Shown piece after piece: positions 47,563 through 56,942 of a stretch of 64,000 nt of DNA. The stretch is from Marinomonas foliarum. Its GTDB lineage: Bacteria > Pseudomonadota > Gammaproteobacteria > Pseudomonadales > Marinomonadaceae. The notes under the pieces were generated by a model. It ran no database searches. It was given only the letters and a program-made list of their open reading frames with translations, and was not told the DNA's origin. The stretch is taken from the NCBI RefSeq assembly GCF_003337275.1, contig NZ_QPJQ01000018.1:1-64000 (forward strand), given 5' to 3'. Position numbers and translations under genes: made by a program. Positions within the stretch are counted from its first letter, which is position 1. Each line of letters opens with the position of its first letter.

Positions 47563-49157
47563 TTTATTAGTGCTCGCTTATCTAAATAAATGCTAAACAC
47601 AGTGGTGTTTACCTCACTTCGTTCCCAATCCAGACTTCCATGATATTGGTCGACGACTTTTTTAACCAAATATAAGCCAATACCATTTTGTTCTGTATTG
47701 TGCTTGCTGCTGACGCCAAAATCCAATATTCGGTTCTCTAGTTTTTCATCGACACCGGCACCACTGTCTTCTATTTGAATCATGATGTGAGCATTACGGT
47801 CACTAATATACAGCTTAACAAAAGGTGACGTAAGTAATCTGTTGGACCAAGCGGCCAATAAGGCGTTGTCGATTAGATTTCCTACTAATGTGACCAATGC
47901 TTCGTTGGTTTTAGATGGATATCTACCAAGCTGGCAGTCGCTTTCGATCAGCATTTCGACTTTTAGGTCTTTAGCTTTATTGTGTTTGGCGAAAATTAGC
48001 CCTGCAACAGCGCTGTTCTCAATAGTTTTGATGATGCGTCCTAATGCGACTTGATCGCCGTCGCTTTCCTGCTGAAGAAACTCAATCGCATCATCATAGT
48101 GTTCCGCCTGCAACATGCCGGATAACACGTTTAAGTGATTGGCATATTCATGGGTTTTAGCGCGCAACAAGTCGGCGTAGTTTTTTGTGGCGGTTAGCTC
48201 TTGTTCTAAGGATTTTTCACCGTGGTCTGGAAAAAATACAATGACATAGCCAATATCGCCTTTTTGAATTTTTATCGGATATAAAGTCGCAATGAACTCT
48301 AATTTTCCTAAATTAAAACGGTTTTGTGTAATTTGCCCTTGAGCTTCTAGGGCGAAGTGAGAAAGACTTTGTGATTGTTCACTCAATGGTTTACCTACAA
48401 CCTGAGGGGCGTTCAGCACATTCATGGTTAGCCACTCAATTGCCATGCTGTTTATTGCCGTGATATTTTGTTCATGATCGATCGCTACAATGCCATCGCG
48501 AATACTGTCTAAAATTAATTCATGTTCTTTGAATTTTTGAACGATTTCTTCTGGTTCTAGGCTCAAAAAAGTTCGTTTGAGTTTTAGAATTAAAACCCCC
48601 GCAATGATAATACCGAGAAAATAGACAAAACCGACCAGTAGTCCTGCTTCTTGCAAATGTTTAAAAATTAATTCGCTGGTGGGTTGGGATAAATAGCCAA
48701 TGCTAATAGCCCCAATAATTTGATCATCATTGCGTATGGTGACTGAATTTCGAATCGCTTGTCCTAGCGTACCGACGGCAACTTTTGTGTAATCTTTTCC
48801 TTGGTTTAGCGCTTGGTAAATATCATCACCTACAAAGCGCTTACCGACTTTTTCTGGCTCCGGATGGCTCAAACGAATCGAATTTTTATTAACAACAACA
48901 ATGTAAGAGGCATCTGTTTGGGCGCGAAGCATTTCTATGTAATCTTGAATGTCATTAGGCTTGCCTTGGTTACTTAACTCGACTGCCTGAATGATTTTTT
49001 CATTGTGAGCTATTACTCGGCCGAGTTCTAGGCCCCGTTGGCTAATGCTATCTAAGTAGGATTTTTGTAGGGAATAACCCAGCACTACACCGACTGCCAG
49101 TACAATAAGAGTGATGGTGGAGAGCGTAATTAAGGCAAGATAAGACTTTAAGGTCAT
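47559..49157 (-). CDS. CitA/DcuS-family sensor histidine kinase
   Basis: About 532 residues. Two transmembrane helices (about 5-27 and 170-195) bound a periplasmic PAS-like (sCache) sensor with S-Y-I-V-V-V-N-K-N, followed by a cytoplasmic PAS, the phosphoacceptor H-E-Y-A-N-H-L block and an ATPase domain (N-L-I-D-N-A; G-I-G-L-Y-L-V). The DcuS group senses carboxylates directly. An in-frame start lies at 49202, but neither start has a good ribosome site; 49157 matches the family N-terminus better. Confidence 0.9.
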   Translation of the reverse strand: MTLKSYLALITLSTITLIVLAVGVVLGYSLQKSYLDSISQRGLELGRVIAHNEKIIQAVELSNQGKPNDIQDYIEMLRAQTDASYIVVVNKNSIRLSHPEPEKVGKRFVGDDIYQALNQGKDYTKVAVGTLGQAIRNSVTIRNDDQIIGAISIGYLSQPTSELIFKHLQEAGLLVGFVYFLGIIIAGVLILKLKRTFLSLEPEEIVQKFKEHELILDSIRDGIVAIDHEQNITAINSMAIEWLTMNVLNAPQVVGKPLSEQSQSLSHFALEAQGQITQNRFNLGKLEFIATLYPIKIQKGDIGYVIVFFPDHGEKSLEQELTATKNYADLLRAKTHEYANHLNVLSGMLQAEHYDDAIEFLQQESDGDQVALGRIIKTIENSAVAGLIFAKHNKAKDLKVEMLIESDCQLGRYPSKTNEALVTLVGNLIDNALLAAWSNRLLTSPFVKLYISDRNAHIMIQIEDSGAGVDEKLENRILDFGVSSKHNTEQNGIGLYLVKKVVDQYHGSLDWERSEVNTTVFSIYLDKRALIK

Positions 49158-49293
49158 TCGCGTTTCTAGATCAATAAAATATGAAACGCGATTATACAGC
49201 ATGCAGAAGGGCTACTAAACAAAAGGGAAAAGTCATAACGAGCTTTTACTGAATAAATTCATTTTAGACAGATTTATTTTACTATTTGTCCTT

Positions 49294-50661
49294 TTAAGGC
49301 GACATATCTAATACGAATGATGCTCCAGGCGATGAGTTTTTCGCGGTGACTTTCCAGCCATGAAATGTGGCGATTTCCATACAAATAGCTAGGCCTAAAC
49401 CAGCACCATGGATTTTTTGTTTTGGGGCGCGCCAAAAACGTTTAAAGATTAAGTTTAGATGTTCTTCATTAATTCCTTGTCCATAATCCCGAACGCTCAC
49501 GGTGTTTTTTGTCATAGTGATATCGATAGTGGTTCCGGATGGAGAGTGGTAAATGGCATTTTCAATAAGGTTTTTCAGAAGGATGAAAAGGGTACTTGCG
49601 TCAGCATTTAGGTGAATGTCTTTGTTGATCTGGATTAATCGTATTGACGTGCCATGTTTTTTGGAAAGGCGTGATAAGTATTTGATGGTGTCATTTACGG
49701 TATTAACGAGAGTAATATCTTGAAAAGTATAGTTGTGGGACTCACGAACTTCGGCGAGGTGAAGTAGCTGGTTAATTTGGCGTGAAATATGGTCAACATC
49801 TTCTAATATCAGATTTTTCGAGTTTGTTTTTTCTAGCATTTCAATTTCCCCTCGAATAAGTGCCAAAGGGGTTTTAAGCTCGTGTGCAGCTGTCGCTAAA
49901 AACTCTTGTTGAACTTTAAAGCCTTGCTCTAACCTTTCAAGTGCTTCATTAAAGGCGCTAATCAGGGGTATTAACTCGCTTGGCATTTCTGCCATGGATA
50001 AGCGGCCTTGAATATTTTGAGGTGTTATCTTGGAGGCAATGTCGGAAGCCTTTCTTAACGGTCGTAACATGAAATGTATGGTAATAATGACAGCAAAGCT
50101 GACAATAAATAACGACAGTATAGAGACGAGTAAAACGGTTTTTGAAATAGGAGATCTTTTTGTTATCTGGAATACTTCTAGAAGCCTTAAGCTTGTTGCT
50201 ACTTGTATGTTATAGCCAGTATACGCTGCTTTCAAAGGCTCGCTAAGGCCATAGAAAAGTTTGTTATTACGAGTGAACGTAAAATTACTTGTGTGTTTAT
50301 TGTATGAAGTATTATCTGGAGCGAATGCTTTTGTTTGCCTCGTTGATGCTGATACAACCTCTCCTTGTGGGTCGACAATCTGGAAAAAAAGGTCTTCGTT
50401 TAATGTCTCATATATCCATACCCAGTGGGCATCTTGATTGCTTTTTTGTATAGAGAGTTCTGGTTCTCCCATGCTATTTGTGTAAATTTCATCGATTAAA
50501 AATTCTGCTTGTTCATTTAAAATATGACCAATAAGCAGATTAGGGTTCATGACAAATAAATAGCTGTAAATACCGCTGATTAATAGTGTTAGTGCGACAA
50601 AAAAAGTAATAATTAATCGATACTTTAGGCTGTGTTTAAAGCGATTTTTTAGAGATAGCAT
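49294..50661 (-). CDS. QseC-type sensor histidine kinase
   Basis: About 455 residues. Two transmembrane helices (about 15-37 and 165-190), HAMP, HisKA with A-H-E-L-K-T-P-L, and ATPase with N-L-I-E-N-A and G-A-G-L-G-L-A. GAGG lies upstream of ATG 50661. It overlaps the end of the interrupted response-regulator gene, and is presumably its partner; together with the efflux genes upstream it suggests control of that pump. Confidence 0.88.
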   Translation of the reverse strand: MLSLKNRFKHSLKYRLIITFFVALTLLISGIYSYLFVMNPNLLIGHILNEQAEFLIDEIYTNSMGEPELSIQKSNQDAHWVWIYETLNEDLFFQIVDPQGEVVSASTRQTKAFAPDNTSYNKHTSNFTFTRNNKLFYGLSEPLKAAYTGYNIQVATSLRLLEVFQITKRSPISKTVLLVSILSLFIVSFAVIITIHFMLRPLRKASDIASKITPQNIQGRLSMAEMPSELIPLISAFNEALERLEQGFKVQQEFLATAAHELKTPLALIRGEIEMLEKTNSKNLILEDVDHISRQINQLLHLAEVRESHNYTFQDITLVNTVNDTIKYLSRLSKKHGTSIRLIQINKDIHLNADASTLFILLKNLIENAIYHSPSGTTIDITMTKNTVSVRDYGQGINEEHLNLIFKRFWRAPKQKIHGAGLGLAICMEIATFHGWKVTAKNSSPGASFVLDMSP

Positions 50662-51316
50662 AACCAAGTCCTCGAGTGTTTGAGATGACTACTTGTGAAC
50701 CTAAGGTGCTTAATTTTTTGCGTATTCTGTGTAGTGCGACATCTAATGCATTGGGAGTGACAGCTTGATTTAAGCCCCATGCTCCTTGTTCAAGTTTAGT
50801 GCGACTTATTGTGGTGTCAGCAGATCGCATCAAAATATACAGAATTTGAACTTCTGCTGGTGCGAGAGTGACGGATTGAGTACCACATTGAAGCTGAGCA
50901 TTGTGTAGGTCTAGGGTAATATCTTCAAAAATGGGAGATAAGGGTTTTATATCGGTAGGCCTGCGTAGTAGAGCTCGAACTCTGGCGACTAATTCATCCA
51001 TAGCAAAAGGTTTTACAAGTTAGTCATCAGCTCCTGTTTCCAAACCTTCTATTCGATCATGTACAGCATTTCTGGCGGTTAATACGAGGCACGGGATTGT
51101 TACGCTTCTTTGACGTAAGGTTTTAAGTAAGCTTAATCCTTCCCCATCAGGAAGTCCTCTATCAAGTATAATTAAGCCATACTCTTGTGCCTCTAGGGCA
51201 TGTTTCGCCATTGCTAAGTTTGCGAAAATATCCAACTCAATACCGACCTTTTGCAATGCTGTTGATACCATTTTGGATAGGCGATCATTGTCTTCAACCA
51301 GAATAATTCGATTCAT
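50636..51316 (-). pseudogene. OmpR/QseB-type response regulator interrupted by one stop codon
   Basis: Read through, this would be a normal 226-residue regulator: receiver domain with D-R-G-L-P-D-G, then a winged helix DNA-binding domain. A TAA at 51020-51022 sits where the family has Tyr in G-A-D-D-Y-L-V-K-P-F; the frame is otherwise intact, so one base change explains it. The N-terminal part (51020-51316) has the whole phosphoacceptor site; an ATG at 51001 could start the C-terminal part (121 residues) but has no ribosome site. It may be a recent pseudogene, sequencing error or read-through. Confidence 0.85.
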
Positions 51317-51399
51317 AAAAATTCATTTGTTAAGTTAAATAGAGCAGAGTTTGCTTCAGAGTTAGTTTCATCTAAAGCAAACAGGCTATTTTTCAGTGA

Positions 51400-52224
51400 T
51401 TATTTGAAACGGTATATATAGCCAAGATAGGCTGCTGCAGTCGTTTTTTTATCAACTAATGGGCTGTGTGACATTTCACTTCCAAAATGTTTGATACTGA
51501 AATCGAATGCCACTGATTGTTTTTTATTAATAATATAATTAAAACGCAGGCCTGCATTGATTACCGTTGCTGAGTTAGCGTCATACTGCTCTCTATTCAC
51601 TTTTATTTCAGAGGGGTTAACGCCATAGTAATAGTTAACATATTTGTCGTTATACCATGTAGCACCGAGACTTGGCTCTAAATTTAAGTGCTGGTTGACT
51701 TGGATTTTTTTTGATATTGAGACAGAGGCTTGTTGACCTTCGCTGTTGTTCATTGTGTCGAGAAGGGTGTTAAGTTTTAGATCAAACATCGTTGTGCTCC
51801 ATGTCATTGCTGGACCAACCCAGAAGCTGGAATCGCGATTATCCATGCCGTCAAAAATATAGGAATCTGAACGATCATAACCATCACCGAATCCATATTT
51901 TCCGCGTATAGAAAAAGCGAGGCTATTGGTTTGGGCGACTTTTAAATCTATCGTCGTCCCCAGAAGAGATATCCAAGAGTTATCAACAAACACTATCGGT
52001 ATAGCTGTGAGGTCACTGTCTACGCCACGATATTCTGACTGACTAACACCAGCAGCCACTCCTAACGCAACTGATGTTGTTCCATCGGCGAACGCTTTCC
52101 CTGTTGTCAAAAATATCGTGACAAGAGGTACAATACTGTAGCGTAAAACCAATTTTTTTTGGATTAATCGAGCGTTTTCAATGATCATTGTGTTTTTTTC
52201 TTTTGTTTCAATCTTGTTTTTCAT
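51400..52224 (-). CDS. MipA/OmpV family outer-membrane protein
   Basis: A 274-residue protein with signal peptide ending A-F-A-D near 47, then beta-strand-rich sequence ending in aromatic-basic Y-R-F-K, typical of an outer-membrane barrel. The MipA/OmpV family includes a scaffold of murein enzymes and antibiotic-linked porin-like proteins. It lies between an efflux pair and a two-component system, all on the same strand, often seen together. AGGAA precedes the ATG. Confidence 0.85.
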   Translation of the reverse strand: MKNKIETKEKNTMIIENARLIQKKLVLRYSIVPLVTIFLTTGKAFADGTTSVALGVAAGVSQSEYRGVDSDLTAIPIVFVDNSWISLLGTTIDLKVAQTNSLAFSIRGKYGFGDGYDRSDSYIFDGMDNRDSSFWVGPAMTWSTTMFDLKLNTLLDTMNNSEGQQASVSISKKIQVNQHLNLEPSLGATWYNDKYVNYYYGVNPSEIKVNREQYDANSATVINAGLRFNYIINKKQSVAFDFSIKHFGSEMSHSPLVDKKTTAAAYLGYIYRFK

Positions 52225-52324
52225 GTTTTTCCTAATTCTATGAAAGACGAATTTTTACTGTAAGTTGTAGAGTATTACGGGACACTTACGAGCTTATTTT
52301 TTAGTGTTATAACCCTAAATACAT

Positions 52325-55300
52325 TCACAAGCTTTCAGTCTTAGTCTTTCCATTATTCTTATTGTCTATAGAGGTCCTGCCTTTGAAGAGGGCTGTGCAT
52401 TTTTGTCCCAACCCATGCATGTAGGTAAATACCACAGGGACTACAATGAGGCTCAAGAGAGTAGAAGTGATTAATCCGCCAATAACCGCAATTGCCATGG
52501 GTTGTCGAAAGCTTGCATCGGCACCTAAACCCATCGCAATAGGTAACATACCTGCAATCATTGCGGCAGTAGTCATAATGATAGGTCGTGCTCTTTTGTT
52601 ACAGGCATTTAGCAAAGCGTCATGCATATTTAGCCCATGCTTTTTCATGGACATTACAGCATATTCCACAAGCAAAATAGAGTTCTTCGTGACAATGCCC
52701 AATAGCATAATGAGGCCAATCATGGAGGGGATATCTAATTCGCTACCTGTTAACAATAAGGCGACAAAAGCACCACTTAAAGATAAAGGTATGGCAGATA
52801 AGATGGTTATTGGTTGAATCAAATCTTTAAACAACAGAATAAGTACGCATAACACGCATAGTAAACCGGTCAAAATGGCGGTACTAAAACCTGAGCTGAG
52901 TTCGTTCATTAGCTCAGCATCACCTGCTTCTATTAATTCTACGTTACTCGGTAAAGCTATCATGGAGGGAAGCTGGTGGGCTTCGTTGATAATATCGCCC
53001 AATGCGCGTCCATTGAGTTTGGCGCTAATCGTTATAAAGCGTTTACGATCATACCTGTCAATTTGCGATGGGCCACTTTCGAAAGAGATAGAGGCCACAC
53101 TTGATAGAGGGATTAGCTGCCCGTTCCGTGCGGGTACTCGTAAACTTCTCAGCGTTTCTATATTCAATCTATGGCTATCCTCTAGCAGAACTCGAATATA
53201 AATTTGTCGAGTATCTAAATTTAATTTAGCAAGCTGTGAATTATGGTCACCGCTAGTGGCTACTCTGATAGTGTCGCCAATTGCTGAGGTAGAAACGCCA
53301 AGTTCAGAAGCACGCTGTAGATTAGGACGGACAATAATTTCTGGTCTTTCTAGGCTGGCCGTAGATTGAATATTTGAAATACCATCTATCCCCCGCAACT
53401 CTGTTAAAACGTTATTTGCGCTTGCTTTGAGCGCAGTACTATCGTCACTCGCAAGAATAAAAGATAGCTCCTGTCCAATGCCTCCACCAACCGAAAATCG
53501 TGCGCCAGGTACTGTGACTAAAACGTCACGCAATACTTTTTCAATATCACTTTGTGTGGCTCTACTACTTCTTTCTTTTAGGATCAAAATCAATTGGCTT
53601 TTGCGTACATCGCCTCCCGCTGAGTCAGCGTTTTCACCACTGGCAACGCCTATAGTAGAAAAAATATGATCAATACCTGCGATATCAAGAAGTGTTTTTC
53701 GAGTTTCTTCTGCTTTAGCTAGAGTGGTGTTAAATGCACTACCAGGAGGAAGCTCAATTGATACGGTGGTGTAATTGCTATTAGAGGCGGGCATGAGGCC
53801 AGTATTTAATAGCGGAACTAAAGAAGCAGTGACAGCAAAAACAATCAAAGTGGCCATTAATGTTTTAAAGCGATTGTTTAACGTCCATTGCACAATAGAT
53901 AAGTATAAAACCAGTAATTTGCCTTGTTTTTTTTCTGTTATGTGCGTCTTTGGTTTAAGCATGTAGGCTGCCATCATTGGTGTTAGTAGACGAGCTACTA
54001 ACAAAGAAGACAGCACAGCAACAACAGCAGTCCAGCCAAATTGCTTGAAAAACAACCCTGTTATACCACTCATCATAGCTGTTGGAGCAAATACCATAAC
54101 AAGAGTCATGGTTGTTGCCATTACCGCTAGAGCTATTTCTGTCACCGCATCACCGGCGGCTTTTTTAATACCTTTACCCATACGGACATGGCGCTCGATG
54201 TTTTCTATTTCAACAATGGCATCATCTACTAGGATGCCAACAATGACGGCAAGAGCAAGTAAGGTTAAGGTGTTTAATGAGTAATCGAGAAAGTACATAG
54301 CGGCAAAAGTGGGGAGGATTGATAAGGGCAATGCGGTAGCGGCAATGAGTGTTGAGCGCCAGTCACGCAAAAACCACCAGACAATTAATATTGCCAGAAA
54401 GGCCCCTTCGAAAAGCATATTGATTGAACCTTTGTACTGCTCCTGCGTTCCAGACACTTTGTCATAGACGAGAGTGAAATCAACGCCATCTTTTACTTTT
54501 AGGTCTTCAAGGACTTGTTTTATACCCGCAGCAATCTTAGTTTCATCAAAACCAGTTGCCCTATAAACTTGGAATCCGACAACGTCCTTACCATTTAAAA
54601 GTGCTATCTGGCTGCGTTCTGCGGTAGTGTCTTGTACTGTAGCAACTTGATCAAGCCGTAAGGTTCGACCATCTGTTAAAACTAATGGGAAAGCGTTCAA
54701 TTCATCTGCTTGCTTTGCTGTTGTGATTGTTCGCACGGATTGAGCTGCATTCCCTAGCTGCATTCTGCCACCGGAAGACTCAATGAGTGTAATACGCAAA
54801 GCTTGTGATACATCACTTGCTGTAACATTAAGTCCTGCTAATTTAGTTGGATCCAGTTCGATGTGTACTTCACGCTGTACACCCCCCACTCGTTCAAAAC
54901 GACCAAGTCCCGGAACACTTAAAACTCTTTTGCTAATCGTATTGTCAACATACCAAGAGAGTGCCTCTTCATTCATGCGTGGCGCACTGATCGCATAGGT
55001 GAGTAATGTATCGGCATCTACTGTTTCAGCGCTGACGGATGGTTCAAGTACGTCATCGGGTAAGTCAGAACGGATTCTATCCAATGCATTACGAGATTCT
55101 ATTAATGCGTCAGAAAGTGATTTCTTTAACATAAATTCTACGCGAATACTGACGACTCCATCGGAGATAGAGGTTTGTATGTGGCGCAGACTCGATAGTG
55201 TCGCTAAAGCATCTTCAGCTTTTCTAGCTACTTCAGTTTCAAGCTGGGCTGGCGCTGCGCCGGGCTGTGATAATGTCACTAGAATAGTGGGTAATCGAAC

Positions 55301-55432
55301 ATCTGGTAATTCAGCGATAGGCAGTTCTTGAAAACTTTTTATACCAGCAATAGAGAGTAAGACAAATAATAAAATAGTTGGAATAGGGTTTCGAATAGAC
55401 CAAGTGGCGAAGTTATATGCAGGCTTACTCAT
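52325..55432 (-). CDS. RND-family efflux pump inner-membrane transporter
   Basis: A 1035-residue AcrB/HAE-1-like proton antiporter with twelve helices and two large periplasmic loops. The G-I-L-V-D-D-A-I-V-E-I-E-N block in TM4 holds the paired Asp residues of proton relay. The substrate cannot be read from sequence. It overlaps the adaptor gene by 4 bases. No TolC-like gene lies in the unit, so it may use a common pore. Confidence 0.93.
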   Translation of the reverse strand: MSKPAYNFATWSIRNPIPTILLFVLLSIAGIKSFQELPIAELPDVRLPTILVTLSQPGAAPAQLETEVARKAEDALATLSSLRHIQTSISDGVVSIRVEFMLKKSLSDALIESRNALDRIRSDLPDDVLEPSVSAETVDADTLLTYAISAPRMNEEALSWYVDNTISKRVLSVPGLGRFERVGGVQREVHIELDPTKLAGLNVTASDVSQALRITLIESSGGRMQLGNAAQSVRTITTAKQADELNAFPLVLTDGRTLRLDQVATVQDTTAERSQIALLNGKDVVGFQVYRATGFDETKIAAGIKQVLEDLKVKDGVDFTLVYDKVSGTQEQYKGSINMLFEGAFLAILIVWWFLRDWRSTLIAATALPLSILPTFAAMYFLDYSLNTLTLLALAVIVGILVDDAIVEIENIERHVRMGKGIKKAAGDAVTEIALAVMATTMTLVMVFAPTAMMSGITGLFFKQFGWTAVVAVLSSLLVARLLTPMMAAYMLKPKTHITEKKQGKLLVLYLSIVQWTLNNRFKTLMATLIVFAVTASLVPLLNTGLMPASNSNYTTVSIELPPGSAFNTTLAKAEETRKTLLDIAGIDHIFSTIGVASGENADSAGGDVRKSQLILILKERSSRATQSDIEKVLRDVLVTVPGARFSVGGGIGQELSFILASDDSTALKASANNVLTELRGIDGISNIQSTASLERPEIIVRPNLQRASELGVSTSAIGDTIRVATSGDHNSQLAKLNLDTRQIYIRVLLEDSHRLNIETLRSLRVPARNGQLIPLSSVASISFESGPSQIDRYDRKRFITISAKLNGRALGDIINEAHQLPSMIALPSNVELIEAGDAELMNELSSGFSTAILTGLLCVLCVLILLFKDLIQPITILSAIPLSLSGAFVALLLTGSELDIPSMIGLIMLLGIVTKNSILLVEYAVMSMKKHGLNMHDALLNACNKRARPIIMTTAAMIAGMLPIAMGLGADASFRQPMAIAVIGGLITSTLLSLIVVPVVFTYMHGLGQKCTALFKGRTSIDNKNNGKTKTESL

Positions 55433-56598
55433 AGCGCCTCCTGCTCTAGGTGTGCGCCTGAAAAGGTAATGGGTTCTTGTTCTTCAACTACTTTTACTAT
55501 GTCACCTTCATTGAGAAAACCAGCGCCTTGCTTGATAATACTTGCGCCTGCTTTAATGTTGCCTGTGATTTCAACATAATCACCTTGGCGTCGCGCTACT
55601 TTGATAGGTCTTTGTATTACTTGCTGGGTTTCATTGATCAACTCAAAAACGTAACTGCGCCCATCTCTGATAACGATACTGATGGAGGGAACAACAAGCG
55701 CAGGTGTTTTATTAAGTTGAATTTTTCCTAGGGCGAACATGCCTGCACGCGCACGATTGTTTGGCTCTAGACTGGCATAAACAGTGAGCATTCTGGTTTG
55801 CGGGTTTATAATTGGAGAAATTTGACGAATATAAGCTATGGCTTCACTGTTATTTGTAAGGTCCAGGGTGATTTTTTGACCTAGGGTGAGATGAGAAGCT
55901 TGCTGCGCTGTGAGCTGCCCATACCATTCAAGCTTATTGCCTCGAATCAAACGAAACAGTTCTTCTCCAATCGTACCTATTCCCCCTAAAGTAGCCGTAC
56001 GAGAGCTAATAACGCCTTCATCTGGCGATGTTACATTTACATAGCTTAATTGTAGTGCATTGGAGGCTAACTGAGCTGTAACTGCGGACTCTTCTGCCGT
56101 GGTTGTTTGCTTTTGTGTTTCTGCTTGCAAAAGGTTCTGCTTACTTATACCGTCGGTTTTACTTAGTGCAAACGCTCTTTGATAGTCAATGTTGGCCTGC
56201 TTAACTAGAGCTGAAGCTTGGTTAAGGTTTGCTTCTAGTAAGGCTTTGTCATTTAGTAAACTTGCATTATCAAAGCGAGCTATGAGTTGTCCTTTTTTTA
56301 CATAGTCACCTACATCGACCAACACCTCGGTTAGCCTTAAGCCGTTTAGTTGGGCTCCAATAATTGCTTCTTGCCAAGCCACGATATCACCAGAGGCTTC
56401 AATGTTGTTATTCCAATCTAAAGACAGAACGGAGGTGGTTGTGACGGTTAACGCTGCATGCTTTATCTCATTTTCGGTTGCGTGAGCCGATATCGAAATA
56501 AAGCGTGAAGCAACCATAATGGTGATGATCGCTAGAAATATGAGACAGGATGATTGTGTCGTTAAACGCTTCCCCTCCCAGAGATTAGTAACACTCAT
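55429..56598 (-). CDS. RND efflux periplasmic adaptor
   Basis: A 389-residue membrane fusion protein: N-terminal hydrophobic anchor (about 15-36), lipoyl-like halves (G-D-Y-V-K-K-G-Q-L-I-A-R-F), a helical hairpin (about 115-185) and beta-barrel domain. It joins the RND pump to an outer-membrane channel. First gene of the adaptor-pump-MipA unit. Confidence 0.9.
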   Translation of the reverse strand: MSVTNLWEGKRLTTQSSCLIFLAIITIMVASRFISISAHATENEIKHAALTVTTTSVLSLDWNNNIEASGDIVAWQEAIIGAQLNGLRLTEVLVDVGDYVKKGQLIARFDNASLLNDKALLEANLNQASALVKQANIDYQRAFALSKTDGISKQNLLQAETQKQTTTAEESAVTAQLASNALQLSYVNVTSPDEGVISSRTATLGGIGTIGEELFRLIRGNKLEWYGQLTAQQASHLTLGQKITLDLTNNSEAIAYIRQISPIINPQTRMLTVYASLEPNNRARAGMFALGKIQLNKTPALVVPSISIVIRDGRSYVFELINETQQVIQRPIKVARRQGDYVEITGNIKAGASIIKQGAGFLNEGDIVKVVEEQEPITFSGAHLEQEAL

Positions 56599-56942
56599 GA
56601 TTTGTTATCCCTATAGGCAGATAGTATTGAAGATTTATAGATCTTCTAGATTACTACCTTAACTATTACTCAAGACTTACTTGAGAGAGGTTGTGTTGCT
56701 GAGTTCTGTTGATTTGAGGCTGGATGGCTTTTCATTACGGTGAGAATCTATAGGGGATATCTAGCATAGCGAATAACTGGGGAGGAAATTATGTTGATAT
56801 ACGCAGCTAGCAATGTTTTAAGCACAATGGTTAAAGAGGTAACCTTGAAAGTAGCTGAGTAGGGGAAGTATTTTCTAACTAGGAAGGAGAGATAAGAGTG
56901 AAGCCAATGCTTTAGTGCACTTGGCTCCACTTTAGTACCGTT
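56599..56942. other. Upstream region of the RND operon with an inverted repeat
   Basis: A 344-base gap without a believable gene. CTCAAG-N5-CTTGAG at 56669-56685, about 70 bp from the adaptor start, is a good candidate operator. The part near 56700-56942 also follows the carboxylate-transporter gene but shows no clear terminator. Confidence 0.4.

Noticed and set aside
50636-51001. Separate 121-residue DNA-binding protein
   Set aside because: It is in frame with 51020-51316 and together they make a normal response regulator; the start ATG lacks a ribosome site. Treated as one interrupted gene.
56748-56930. 60-residue minus-strand ORF
   Set aside because: No ribosome site, no family likeness, and it lies in a long promoter gap; looks like chance.
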